A DNA stretch of 64,000 nt, taken from NCBI GenBank assembly GCA_963814985.1, contig CAWFFV010000034.1, positions 124,001 to 188,000 on the forward strand. Direction: 5' to 3'. The position numbers were made by a program, and so were the translations under genes. Source of the stretch: CAWFFV01 sp963814985. GTDB lineage: Bacteria > Chloroflexota > Ktedonobacteria > Ktedonobacterales > Ktedonobacteraceae. Below the pieces are notes generated by a model that saw nothing but the letters and a program-made list of their open reading frames with translations, searched no databases and was not told where the DNA came from. Below are positions 34,905-44,738 of this stretch, in pieces. Each line of letters opens with the position of its first letter. Within the stretch, counting starts at the first letter, position 1.

Positions 34905-36009
34905 GTGGAACTGGAAGAGGAACAAAAAAATCCTGAAACCGAAGATATGCCTCTTTTCTCTTCAGACAGAGAAGAAACAGCGATGGATAAACAGGACACA
35001 GTTAGCCAAAGCAGTTACGAGAAAATTCGACAACAAGCACATGAGTATCTCAAATCTGGGCACTGGTCCCAGGCGGCTGAAAGCTTCCTGGAGCTACTCG
35101 ATTTGAATGCGCAAGATGAAGATGTATTGCAAGGCGCGGCAATGGCACTTGACGGGATAGGTCGCTATGATGCGCTCTTGAGTACAGCACAATGTCTTCT
35201 CGATATAAATCCAAATTCGGCCATGGGGTTGGCCTCGAAAGCACGTGCCCTGCAAAAGCTAGAGCGCCTCTCCGAAGCTATGATTGCCAATGATCAGGCC
35301 CTACTGCTTGACACGAACCTCACTCTGGCCTGGATCAATCGTAGCGGGCTACAAGTCTTGCAGCAGAAATTTCCTGAAGCCCTGCGCAGTTCCCAACGAG
35401 CGATCGAACTGGACCCCAATGACGCGCGTGCCTGGGCCAACCGGGGTGTGGCCTTGCTCAACCTTAATCGGCTCCCAGAAGCTCTGGAGGCCTTCAATCA
35501 CAGTCTGGCTCAGAATCCCAATCCCAATCATCTCTTTGCATTACAGATGAAGGGTGAGATCCTCTCTAAGTTGGGGCGTATATCTGAGGGTAATTACAAC
35601 AACTCATGAGGCCCTGGCCATCGATCCCAAAAATGTTTTCGTGCTCTCGCAGGCTACTCAGGCTCTGCGTTCACTGGAACTCTACACGCCCTTAAAAGAG
35701 ACCACCAGCGAACTGATCAAGCTTACGCCCGATAGCCTCTTTGCCTGGGAACACTATATGCGTGCGTTACGCGGTCTGGGTCAGTATACAGAAGCGAACG
35801 AAGCACTTGATCGTGTTCTGGAGTTGGACCCTTCCAATGTAAGCTTCTGGACCATGAAGGCCGATACACTCTACAGGTTGGAGCGCTACCGCGAAGCGGT
35901 CATTATAGCGGATCGTGCGGTCAGACTCAACCAGGGCTATGCTCCCGCACATCGCATTCATGAGAAGTCACTGAAGATGATGTACCAGAGAAAAAAAAAG
36001 AAGAAGTAG
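34905..36009 (+). CDS. TPR protein, one frameshift
   Basis: About 367 residues when restored. An acidic N-terminal 30 residues is followed by nine or so TPR units: YEKIRQQAHEYLKSGHWSQAAESFLELLDL, LQGAAMALDGIGRYDALLSTAQCLLDI, AWANRGVALLNLNRLPEALEAFNHSLAQNP, AWEHYMRALRGLGQYTEANEALDRVLELDP and others. The C-terminus is poly-Lys. The frame breaks near 35590: a one-base change turns SEGNYNNS-stop into the expected helix continuing VITTTHEALAIDPKN. The GTG start follows AGGAG at 12 nt. No catalytic motif. Confidence 0.75.
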
Positions 36010-36035
36010 TCTTTTCCTCTATGTGAGCTTCACAA

Positions 36036-36072
36036 AGAGAGAGTGAGTGGCAGTTCTCTGCTCACTCTCTCT
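36036..36072. terminator. Hairpin between convergent genes
   Basis: AGAGAGAGTGAG (36036-36047) pairs perfectly with CTCACTCTCTCT (36061-36072). It lies between the TPR gene and the acidic minus-strand ORF. No T tract. Confidence 0.5.
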
Positions 36073-36077
36073 GCTCA

Positions 36078-36500
36078 CTATGTTGTCTGTGTATCTTCTT
36101 CCTGACTTACTCTCTTTGTATTTCTCCTCTTTTTTGTTGGGGTACTGTTGTCCTTCAACACATCAGTGTCAGCCGTTGTCTCTACTATCGAGGTGGTTTC
36201 TACCTGCTCCTCAATTATAATTGAGACAGTGTCACTCGTTGTCTCAATGACATCCGGTACGCTGATTTGAGGCAGAACAACTGGTGGTACTAGAGATTCA
36301 GGGACAACGCTATCACCAGAGTCCTGTATCTCTTCCAGGATTAGTGCCTCTTCAGGGGCTTGCGTCTCTTCAGGAATTTGTGTCTCTGTCGAGGTTTGTA
36401 CCTCTTCAGGGACTTGCGTATCTACGACAGGAGCATGATTGACAATGGGTATGCGAATGGAATTGAGACGTTTCTCATACCAGTTGCGCAAGTCTGCCAT
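36078..36500 (-). CDS. Acidic, low-complexity protein, possibly the C-terminal part of the gene upstream
   Basis: A 140-residue ORF. It begins MADLRNWYEKRLNSIRIP, then has imperfect repeats of the type TQ-PEE-TQAPEEALILEE, long runs of Glu/Thr/Val/Pro, and a short basic end (TKKRRNTKRV). It looks disordered. It overlaps the membrane protein gene by 79 bp in a different frame. Its first residues are helical and would naturally follow a membrane segment, so one frameshift near 36500 could join both into a membrane protein with a long acidic tail. Otherwise it is a separate coupled gene. Confidence 0.45.
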   Translation of the reverse strand: MADLRNWYEKRLNSIRIPIVNHAPVVDTQVPEEVQTSTETQIPEETQAPEEALILEEIQDSGDSVVPESLVPPVVLPQISVPDVIETTSDTVSIIIEEQVETTSIVETTADTDVLKDNSTPTKKRRNTKRVSQEEDTQTT

Positions 36501-37063
36501 TGGTGTGAGACTCTACCACTCGCTTTTGTTCCTTGTTGTAAAAGTGTGGTGGCTGTTTCAGAGAAGTAGACAGCAATAAGACCGATACCAAATATGATGA
36601 GTGCTATGGGAAAAGCTGCCTGAGACCAACTGAAGACCAGTCCAAAAAATACCCACCCGGCAATGACAGCAGAGTAGATCAGGGTTGCACCCCCTAGATC
36701 ATCAATAATCCGAAAGGGGCTGTGGGGACGGGTACTAAACTGACCAGAGATATTGAGTGACTGTTCGATTTCCTTTCCAGCTACTACAAGGGCGTGCCTG
36801 AGCTGGAGTCCACGGAGATCGTAAATGAATAATCCAAGTGTAATAACAGCTCCAACAAAGGCTAACAGTCCCAGGTATTGGCTGATAAAAGGACTCGGTT
36901 TGCCACCAGTAAAAGGAGCACCCACTAAAAAAAATATTCCAGCTCCAGATGCTAAAGGCAGAAATCCCAGCAATTTCGCGCGAAAGCCTTCAATGGCATG
37001 ATAGCTCTTGCATATTTCCTGGTAGAAAGCAATTTTTGAGTCATCAGGAGAGTGATGTCCCAT
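36422..37063 (-). CDS. Hypothetical four-helix membrane protein
   Basis: About 213 residues from the ATG at 37063 (AAAGGAG 15 nt upstream; longer start at 37141 is less likely). The sequence begins MGHHSPDDSKIAFYQEICKSYHAIEGFRAKLLGFLPLASGAGIF, where the helix before the first membrane segment recalls DUF-type membrane proteins with an N-terminal FRAKLLG pattern. Hydrophobic segments lie at about 32-50, 68-88, 130-152 and 155-175. The last 25 residues (SHQWQTCATGMRNVS...) look out of frame and overlap the acidic ORF. Role unknown. Confidence 0.5.
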   Translation of the reverse strand: MGHHSPDDSKIAFYQEICKSYHAIEGFRAKLLGFLPLASGAGIFFLVGAPFTGGKPSPFISQYLGLLAFVGAVITLGLFIYDLRGLQLRHALVVAGKEIEQSLNISGQFSTRPHSPFRIIDDLGGATLIYSAVIAGWVFFGLVFSWSQAAFPIALIIFGIGLIAVYFSETATTLLQQGTKASGRVSHQWQTCATGMRNVSIPFAYPLSIMLLS

Positions 37064-37254
37064 CCGGCATAAGTATTTCTCCTTTACCTGAAAAAAATAC
37101 ATTAATAGGATAACCTTACATCTGAGTCGATAAAAACACAAGAAATGAGTACTTTTACGTTTCTCTGTAACTCATCATACTAAGTGGCAAACGGGATATT
37201 TTTCATCTTAGAAAGATGGTGCCGCTCGGTTTAATGAGCATCTAGTATCAGATA

Positions 37255-37415
37255 TCCTTACCACCGCAAGTGGCTTACTCTCATTGTGTGGATGGTATTG
37301 TACCGTGGCGGAGATTGCAGCGCAATCTCCGCTACGGGCGATACCATCCACACAAAATAGCTGGCGAACTGCCGTGGGCAGTGAGGAATCGAAAGAAAAA
37401 AGAACACCTGAAGTA
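37255..37415 (+). repeat. Interspersed four-stem palindromic element, copy A6 (subtype II)
   Basis: CCACCGCAAGTGG, a central imperfect stem (outer arms GTGTGGATGGTAT/ATACCATCCACAC, inner arms GCGGAGATTGC/GCAATCTCCGC) and ACTGCCGTGGGCAGT, then TGAGGAATC. The outer ends are degraded. It shares the GAGATTGC apex and the ACTGCC hairpin with copy A3. Confidence 0.85.
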
Positions 37416-37530
37416 CTCCATTCAATATAGCCGTGCTATACTATTCGCCAGTTCAAAGAAATTCAAGTGCTATAAAAGAGCAACATACTTAGCGGCAAAG
37501 GGAATAATCTCAAGAGAGTAGGACAAGTTC

Positions 37531-38921
37531 ATGGATGAGAGAACTGTCATAGCAAACTTACAAGCTGCTTTTGGAATTGATTTAGAAGATGAAACATATG
37601 ATGAGCAAGGTCATATTCTCTCGCTAAATCTGACTTATTTAAATATTGCACAACTACCTATCGATCTATTTAAGTTGACATATTTGCATGAGCTGAATTT
37701 GGGTAATAATCAGTTGAGTGAGGTCCCTGAGGAGCTAGGACAATTAAGGAACTTGCAAACACTCTATCTAAGTGGCAATCAGTTGAATAAGATCCCTGGC
37801 GAATTAGGACAGTTAAGCAACTTACAAACGCTAAGCCTGCATGGCAACCTGTTGAGTGAGATTCCCAGGGAACTGGAGCAGTTAAGGAACTTGCAAACGC
37901 TCTATCTGGGTGACAACAAGCTAAGTGAGATCCCCCGAGAGCTAGAGCGGTTAAGCAGTTTGCAAATGCTAGATTTGAGTAACAACTTGCTAAGAGAGGT
38001 TCCCCGAGAACTGGGGCAGTTAAGCAGTTTGCAAACACTCTATCTGGGTAACAACCACTGATTGAGGCCCCCAGGGAATTAGGGCAGATTGAGCAACTTG
38101 CAAACGCTGAATGTGTGTGACAACTCAGCTAAGAGAGATTCCAGAGGAACTGGGACAGTTAAGCAGCTTGCGGGCACTCTATCTGAGTAATAACCAGCTA
38201 AATGAGATTCCCCGAGAACTAGGGCAGCTAAGCAACTTGCAAACGCTAGATCTAAGTCACAACCTGCTCAGTGAAATTCCTGGCGAATTGGGGCACTTGA
38301 CCAACTTAGAATGGCTATATCTGGATAACAACCAGTTCAGCGAAATCCCTAGAGAATTAGGGTGCCTGATTGGCTTGTATGTGTTGCATTTGAATAACAA
38401 TCACCTAAAAGAGATCCCTCAAGAACTGGGTCAATTGGCCAATGTACGGATGTTGCATCTGAATAACAACCGCTGAGGAAGATCCCCCGGGAGCTAGGGC
38501 AGTTGACCGATTTACGAATATTACACCTGAATAACAACTCACTGAGAGAGATCCCTAGGGAGCTAGGACAGTTAACCAACTTGCAGACATTGGATCTAAG
38601 TCAGCAACGAGCTAAGTGAAATCCCCAGTGTGCTAGGACAATTAAATGATCTTCAGGCGTTGAATTTGAGGGACAACCACCTGAGGGAGGTTCCCAGGGA
38701 GTTAGGGCAGTTGGCAAATTTACAAGAACTGTATCTGGGGAACAACCATCTGAGGGAGATTCCCGAAGAGCTAGGGCAATTAAGCAATTTACAATGGTTA
38801 GATGTGAGTGACAATCAGTTAAGGGAGATCCCCAGAGGAGCTAGATAAGTTAAGCAATTTGCAAACGTTTAATCTAAAAAATAATCAGCTCAATGAGGTA
38901 CCTGACGGATCAGGGCAATAA
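37531..38921 (+). pseudogene. Leucine-rich repeat protein, multiple frameshifts
   Basis: Starts MDERTVIANLQAAFGIDLEDETYDEQGHILSLNLTYLNIAQLPIDLFKLTYLHELNL, a cap followed by 23-residue LRR units of the type LxxLxxLxLxxNQLxEIPxELGQ. About eighteen units can be traced to the stop at 38921. Frame breaks occur near 38060, 38135, 38476, 38605 and 38845, each within a repeat unit. There is no GTPase domain, so it is an LRR-only relative or a front-end duplicate of the next gene, whose start and ribosome site are almost the same. Such LRRs bind proteins. The breaks may partly be sequence errors. Confidence 0.7.
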
Positions 38922-38944
38922 TCTCAAGAGGATAGGGCGAGTTC

Positions 38945-41900
38945 ATGGATGACAGAACAATCATAGCAAACTTACAAGCAGCTTTGGGAATTGAATTAAA
39001 GGCTGGAACATATGATGAGCAAGACCATCTCATCAGACTAGATCTCTCCAATCTCGGGCATTACACAATTGCCCATCGAACTTGCACAATTGATACATTT
39101 GCAAGAGTTAGATCTGAGGAACAACCAGTTAAGTGAGGTCCCAGGGGAACTAGGGCAGTTAAGCAACTTGCAAATGCTAGATCTGAGGCACAACCAGCTA
39201 AAGGGAGATACAGGAACTAGGACAATTAAGCAATTTGCGAGAGCTGTATCTGAGGAACAACCAGTTAGTGATCCCAGGAACTAGGGCAGTTAAGCACCTT
39301 GCAAAGGTTGGATCTGAATAACAACCAGTTGAGTGAGATTCCCAGGGAACTAGGGCAGTTAAGCACCTTGCAAAGGTTGGATCTGAATAACAACCAGTTG
39401 AGTGAATTCCCGGGAACTAGGGCAGTTAAGCACCTTGCAAAGGTTGGATCTGAATAACAACCAGTTAGTGATCCCAGGAACTAGGGCAGTTAAGCACCTT
39501 GCGAGAGCTGTATTTGAGGAACAATCAGCTAAGTGAGATTCCCAGGAACTAGGGCAGTTAAGCACTTGCAAAGGTTGGATCTGAATAACAACCAGTTGAG
39601 TGAGAGGAACTAGGGCAGTTAAGCACCTTGCAAAGGTTGGATCTGAATAACAACCAGTTGAGTGAGATTCCCAGGGAACTAGGGCGGTTAAGCACCTTGC
39701 GAGAGCTGATCTGAGGAACAATCAGCTAAGTGAGATCCCAGGGGAACTAGGGCAGTTACAGCACCTTGCAAAGGTTGGATCTGAATAACAACCAACTGAG
39801 TGAGATACCTGGGGAACTAGGGCAGTTGACCAACTTGCAAACGTTCTACCTGGATAACAACCAACTGAGTGAGGTACTTGGAGAACTAGGGCAGTTGACC
39901 AACTTGCAAACGTTCTACCTGGATAACAACCAACTGAGTGAGGTACCTGGAGAACTAGGGCAGTTAACCAACTTGCAAACGCTGGGGCTAGTAGAATAAC
40001 CAGCTAAGAGAGATCCCAGGGGAACTAGGGCGATTAAATAGCTTGCAAAGGTTGGATCTGATTGGCAACCAGTTGAGTGAGATTCCCAGGGAACTAGGGC
40101 GGTTAAGCACCTTGCGAGAGCTGTATTTGAGTAACAACCAGTTGAGTGAGATTCCCAGGGAACTAGGGCAGTTAAGCACCTTGCGAGAGCTGTATTTGAG
40201 TAACAACCAGTTAAGTGAGATCCCCAGGGAACTAGGGCAGTTAAGCACCTTGCACAGGTTGGGTCTGAGTAACAACCAGTTGAGAGAGATCCCCAGGGAA
40301 CTAGGACAGTTGACCAACTTGCAAATGCTGTACCTGATTGGCAACCATCTGAGTGAGATCCCCAGGGAACTAGGACAGTTGACCAACTTGCGAGAGCTGA
40401 ATCTACGTGATAACCAACTGAATGAGATCCCTGAGGAATTAGAGCAGTTAAGTAGCTTGCAAGAGCTGTATTTAAGGAACAACCAGCTAAGTCAGGTACC
40501 TGTGAAACTAGGACAGTTGACCAATTTGCGTGTTTTGCAAATAGAGGGAAATCCCAACCTGTTAACACCTCCTCCGGAAATTGTGGCTCAAGGGACAGCG
40601 GAAGTATTGACCTTTCTACGGGAATTGCAAATTGCAAGCGTTACGCGTTATGAAGCGAAGTTGCTATTGGTTGGTGAAGGCGCTACGGGTAAGTCTTCGT
40701 TGTTACGATCACTGCGTGGACAAATGTTTGATACAAATCTCGATACGACGCATGGTATTGAAGTGGATAATCTGCGGTTGCCTCATCCTCGTCTTCCCTC
40801 GCAGTCTGTGGTGCTTAATACGTGGGATTTTGGGGGACAGGATATTTATCATGCAACACACCAGTTCTTTTTGACGAAGCGTTCACTATATCTGGTGGTG
40901 TGGAATGCGCGGGCTGGTACAATCCAGGGTAAACTTGATTACTGGCTTGATACGATTCGCGTGCTTGCTCCCGATGCTCCAGTTTTATTGGTGGCAACCC
41001 ATATTGATGAGCGCTCACCGGATCTGAACGAGCAGCAATATCGCACCGCATATCCCCAGATTGTCGATGTACTGTCTATTAGTAGCAAAACTGGTCAGGG
41101 GTTTGAGACATTAAAGCAGGCTTTAGCACAACATGCGGCATCGCTTCCCCTGGTAGGACAACCCTGGCCAACCTCGTGGGTAGCGGTAGAGCAAGCACTA
41201 CTGGTTCGTCCTGAACATCACATTGACGATGTAGCCTATATAAACATGTGCACTCACGAAGGCGTACAGATCGAGATGGCGCAGGGTACATTAGGCAGTT
41301 ACTTGCACGATCTGGGCAAGGTGCTCTACTTCCGTGATGATCCTATCTTGAGAAGCATCGTTGTGCTCAAAGCCAATTGGGTTACCAAGGCGATCAGTCT
41401 AGTCCTGGAAGATCCCACAACGAAGGCTGCCAATGGTATATTGGCACATACTGATTTATCGCGTATCTGGGCCATTGACGAGGATAAACGCCCCTATGCA
41501 AAATCGCTGTATCCCATCTTTTTACGCTTAATGGAGCGCTTTGACCTGAGCTATCAGATTGATCCCATGGTTCCTGGCCAGCATCCTACACATAGTCTCA
41601 TACCCCAATTATTGCCCTACAACGAACCACCATCTGTAACACAGGTCTGGCCGCCCGTTATCGCGTCTCAGATGCATATCGAGATGATCTATCGTTTCGA
41701 CTTTGTACCCGCAGGCATTATGAGCTGGTTTATTGTGCGTACCCATCGCTATACACAGAACCTGCACTGGCGCGATGGGGCAATCCTTGCCTATCAGGGG
41801 CATATCGCAAGGATTGAACTGTTTCCAATGCTGCGTGAGCTACGCATTGCAGTATGGGGAATCCAACCGTACACCTTCTTTGTCATCCTCAAAGAGACGC

Positions 41901-42838
41901 TGGATCTGATCTTGTCGCGCTTTGAAGGGCTACAGGCCAGACGTGAAGTACCATGTATTTGCCAGAGGCAAACAACAAAACCTTGCCACGAGGTCTACCG
42001 ATATGAAGAAGATCTGGTTAGACGGTTTCAGCATAATAAGCATACCGTCGAGTGTCCAGCAAGTTATGAAGAAATATCTGTGCTAGAACTTCTTTATGGC
42101 ATTCATATTGGTACAACATCACTGGTGTGGGCCAATGTTGAAGCGGGGCAACAGGAGATTTTGCGAAAGCTCAATACTTTGCAACAAAAAGATGATCTCT
42201 TGTTACAAAAAGTCAGCCAACTCACAGAATGGAATGTACGCAACTTCACACGTCTGTGGAACCTGGAGATGCGCCGAATGGAAGCTGAGTGTCCCAATAC
42301 TTTCTTCCTCATTCCAGACCGTCGAACTGCTTTTAACCCTAAAGAGTGGATCAGTCACAACTACAAGCTATTTTTAATCTGTCAGCATCCACCTGAGCCT
42401 CATATTGCTGACGAAGAACACGGCTATGATCTGAAAATGCCAAAAAGGTGGTGGACAACCGTTGCGCCCTGGCTCAAGTACCTCATCACCTTTCTCAAGT
42501 TCGGCGTTCCGCTCGGTGATGCACTGGGAGCCATCGTAGACACTGTGGACTTCAAAGCCATCGAGAACCAATTGAAGTTGCTAGAGCAAATCACCGTGGA
42601 CCTGCCAGAAATTGTGGTGGAAAGTGGCTCTTTAGACGCCGTCGAGAAGGAGTTGCATGTTGGTCGGGATCAAGTGGTAGGACCGGCGTTGCGTGTCTTG
42701 CACAGCTTTCTCGATGAGGTTGACAAGGCACACTATTGGAATGGGCTACAAAGAGTTGTAACACCTGATGGCAATATTCTCTGGCTTTGCGCAAAGCATG
42801 CGCGACCCTACGAGGTGCAGCCATTGCAATTGGGATAA
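38945..42838 (+). CDS. Roco protein: LRR array, Roc GTPase and COR domain (frameshifts in the LRR part)
   Basis: Starts MDDRTIIANLQAALGIELKAGTYDEQDHLIRLDLSNLG, like the previous gene. LRR units run from about 39070 to 40540 with many frame breaks before 40043; from 40043 the frame is open for 931 residues. After eight more LRRs comes the Roc GTPase: P-loop GEGATGKSSL (about residue 210 of the open part), switch DFGGQDIYHATHQFFL and base contact ATHID. The COR domain follows (VVLKANWVTKAISLVL, MERFDLSYQI, LLPYNEP). A region with paired Cys then precedes a helical C-terminus. Roco proteins are dimerising GTPase switches. No kinase domain is attached. Its output is unknown. Confidence 0.85.
39070..40540 (+). 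repeat. Tandem 69-bp LRR-coding repeat array
   Basis: About 21 units of 69 bp (23 codons), many nearly identical, with the core CAGTTAAGCACCTTGC and GAACTAGGGCAG. Units between about 39250 and 39720 lack one to five bases at the same short runs (GTTAGTGATCCCAGGAACTAG instead of the full form), so the frame slips repeatedly there and recovers after 39766 and again after 40043. Confidence 0.85.
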
Positions 42839-42873
42839 TCGAAATCGCTGTTCTTGGAGAGCAGGGAAAAACG

Positions 42874-44328
42874 CTACACCAACTTCTCCAGTGTAGGTAG
42901 TAGCACATCATCTCGTCTGGCTTGTAACAGTGAGCGCAAGCGTTCGGTAACAACCACACGAATGCGGCGCTGGTGTTGTTCGTAGCGAGCAAGATCGTCG
43001 GATTGCAGACCTGTCACCGCTACCCAGGTCATCAGTGGGTCCATTCCTACTGGTGGATGGGCAAAAGAGATCCAGACATCCATCTCCCACTTTTCAGGAC
43101 GCGGAATATCGAAGAGGATCTCGTAATCGGCAATTTCTACCTCAAGGGCAGTGGCTAACTCAGCGGATAATGCTTGCTCGACGCGTCTCCGTCGCTCCGC
43201 ATCCCAGAACAGTGCATCGAGACGATTGAAGAGGCGACCAGCGGGACGACTCACTTCCAGCACAACTTTATACGGACGCCTCAGCTCCAAATCTGCTGTC
43301 AGGGCACGGGAACTGGCTGGCATCTGCGGACCCGCGAGAAGCACAAGCAGCGAAGCGTCATCCAGTCCTACCAGTTGTTCTGCTTGTAGCGTTCCAGCGG
43401 TGAGCGCGTCATGGACGGCACGCAGCAACATCACCTGCAAAGATCGGCTGGTGTGATGCCAGTAGATATTGTCAAACATCTCTTGTCGTGCATGTAGCAG
43501 TGAGTGCAAGGGGCTGATGCCCTTATGCGTGACGACAATCCGGCGTTGTTCATTCACATCGTTATGTATCCGCAGCGCCCCTACCAGACGCGAAACATCT
43601 ACACCGCCATAAGGAACATTACAGGCACGAGCATCGCGTGGCAAATAATCAAGTTTGTCGATATCCAGAGCTCCACTCAATAAGTGGCTCAGCAGTTCAT
43701 CATCGGGATGTTGCGCCCTTGCTTTTGGTGGGTCAATAAAATCCGCGACGCGTTCGGGTGAGAGGTGATAATCATGCTCTAAGATAGTGGCGATCTCGCT
43801 ATTCTCAATGATCGAACGTCCCACTTTTTCGTGCAATACGATGGGGTAACCCAATTCTTCTATTGTATGCGAGAAGGGATAGTGTCCAATATCGTGGAGT
43901 AACGAAGCAACTATCAGCGTTTGCACGCTACTGATCGAAACTCCGTACAGTCCACCATCCTCACCACGGTGCAACAGAGACCGCAAGGCACGCACAGCCA
44001 GATGGTAGCAGCCAAGGCTATGTTCGTAACGCGTATGGGTCGCGCCAGGCCAGATACGGTAAACGAAGCCCAGTTGCTTTACACGCTGGAGACGTAAAAA
44101 TGCCGGTGTATTGATAAGTTTTTCTTCGCGCAAGCCGAAAGGGATCAGATCATAGAGGCTATCACGTACTGTGCTTACCGGATCTTCATCGGGTAGCAAA
44201 GGAAAGCCAGTTGCATCTCTCCAGGAGTGGTGCATACTTGCTTGCACAAGAGTTTCCGTAAATTGCTGATTGTCCGGGGAAGGACGTTTTGTGCGAACGC
44301 CCTTGGGACGCTCTTCTCGCATCTTCAT
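42874..44328 (-). CDS. HD-domain phosphohydrolase
   Basis: A 484-residue protein with the dGTPase/SAMHD1-like HD layout: LINTPAFLRLQRVKQLGFVYRIWPGATHTRYEHSLGCYHLA (metal His in RYEHS), VASLLHDIGHYPFSHTIEE (HD pair and distal His) and LSGALDIDKLDYLPRDA (last metal Asp). These enzymes hydrolyse nucleotides or phosphoesters with a divalent metal. The C-terminal 200 residues show no further motif. Start is uncertain: the ATG at 44328 has no clear ribosome site; a later Met (MHHSWRDATG) at 44235 is possible. It lies back to back with the HAD gene across repeat A7. Confidence 0.85.
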   Translation of the reverse strand: MKMREERPKGVRTKRPSPDNQQFTETLVQASMHHSWRDATGFPLLPDEDPVSTVRDSLYDLIPFGLREEKLINTPAFLRLQRVKQLGFVYRIWPGATHTRYEHSLGCYHLAVRALRSLLHRGEDGGLYGVSISSVQTLIVASLLHDIGHYPFSHTIEELGYPIVLHEKVGRSIIENSEIATILEHDYHLSPERVADFIDPPKARAQHPDDELLSHLLSGALDIDKLDYLPRDARACNVPYGGVDVSRLVGALRIHNDVNEQRRIVVTHKGISPLHSLLHARQEMFDNIYWHHTSRSLQVMLLRAVHDALTAGTLQAEQLVGLDDASLLVLLAGPQMPASSRALTADLELRRPYKVVLEVSRPAGRLFNRLDALFWDAERRRRVEQALSAELATALEVEIADYEILFDIPRPEKWEMDVWISFAHPPVGMDPLMTWVAVTGLQSDDLARYEQHQRRIRVVVTERLRSLLQARRDDVLLPTLEKLV

Positions 44329-44378
44329 AAGAAGATTCTATCAGATGAACCACAACATTGTCTAATGGTCAGTCTATC

Positions 44379-44531
44379 GTAACTCCTCCGACATCTTTTT
44401 CTGGATTCCTCAGCGCCGAAGGCGCTTCGTGAGTTGTTTTATGCTGGTTGTGGTGTTTGCAGCGCAAACACCACAACCAGCATAAAACAAGAGCGAGCCA
44501 CCACAAGTGGCGAGGGTATCTGAATAGTTAC
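44379..44531 (-). repeat. Interspersed four-stem palindromic element, copy A7 (inverted)
   Basis: 153 bp with ends GTAACTCCTC and CTGAATAGTTAC. Order is GCGCCGAAGGCGC, a 26-bp central stem starting GTTTTATGCTGGTTGTGG around TTGCAGCGCAA, then CCACCACAAGTGG. The stem differs from A1 by compensated pairs. Copy sits between divergent genes. Confidence 0.9.
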
Positions 44532-44548
44532 CGGGATGACCCATGACG

Positions 44549-44590
44549 AGGGCGAGCCACCGCCGGTAGTGAGCAGATCTGAGTAATTAC
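44549..44590 (-). repeat. Truncated family A fragment
   Basis: GCGAGCCACCGCCGGTAGTGAG followed by ATCTGAGTAATTAC repeats the right half of a family A unit directly beside copy A7. The preceding GGGATGACCCA resembles the end of family B. Downstream (44640-44710) lie two small hairpins, CCTCACTGTGGTGAGG and GCGAC...GTCGC, before a T run; no known riboswitch class is evident. Confidence 0.55.
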
Positions 44591-44738
44591 CAAATGACGA
44601 AAATATATCAATATAGATACTGGTGTATCACATGTTTTCAGTATATAATTATTCTATCCTCACTGTGGTGAGGACGCGACGGAAAAGCTAACCTGTCGCA
44701 TTGCTGTTTTTTAACATGAAGGGTCTGATAATACATTT

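Noticed and set aside
39070..40540. Regular repeats that might be read as a CRISPR array
   Set aside because: Units are contiguous and coding (LRR), without unique spacers, and no cas gene is present.
39915..40637. 240-codon minus-strand frame with regular repeats
   Set aside because: It mirrors the 69-bp periodicity of the LRR-coding array; a repeat unit of 23 codons leaves several frames open by chance.
44640..44715. Possible riboswitch before the HAD phosphatase
   Set aside because: Two small hairpins and a T run are visible, but no conserved riboswitch core is recognisable.
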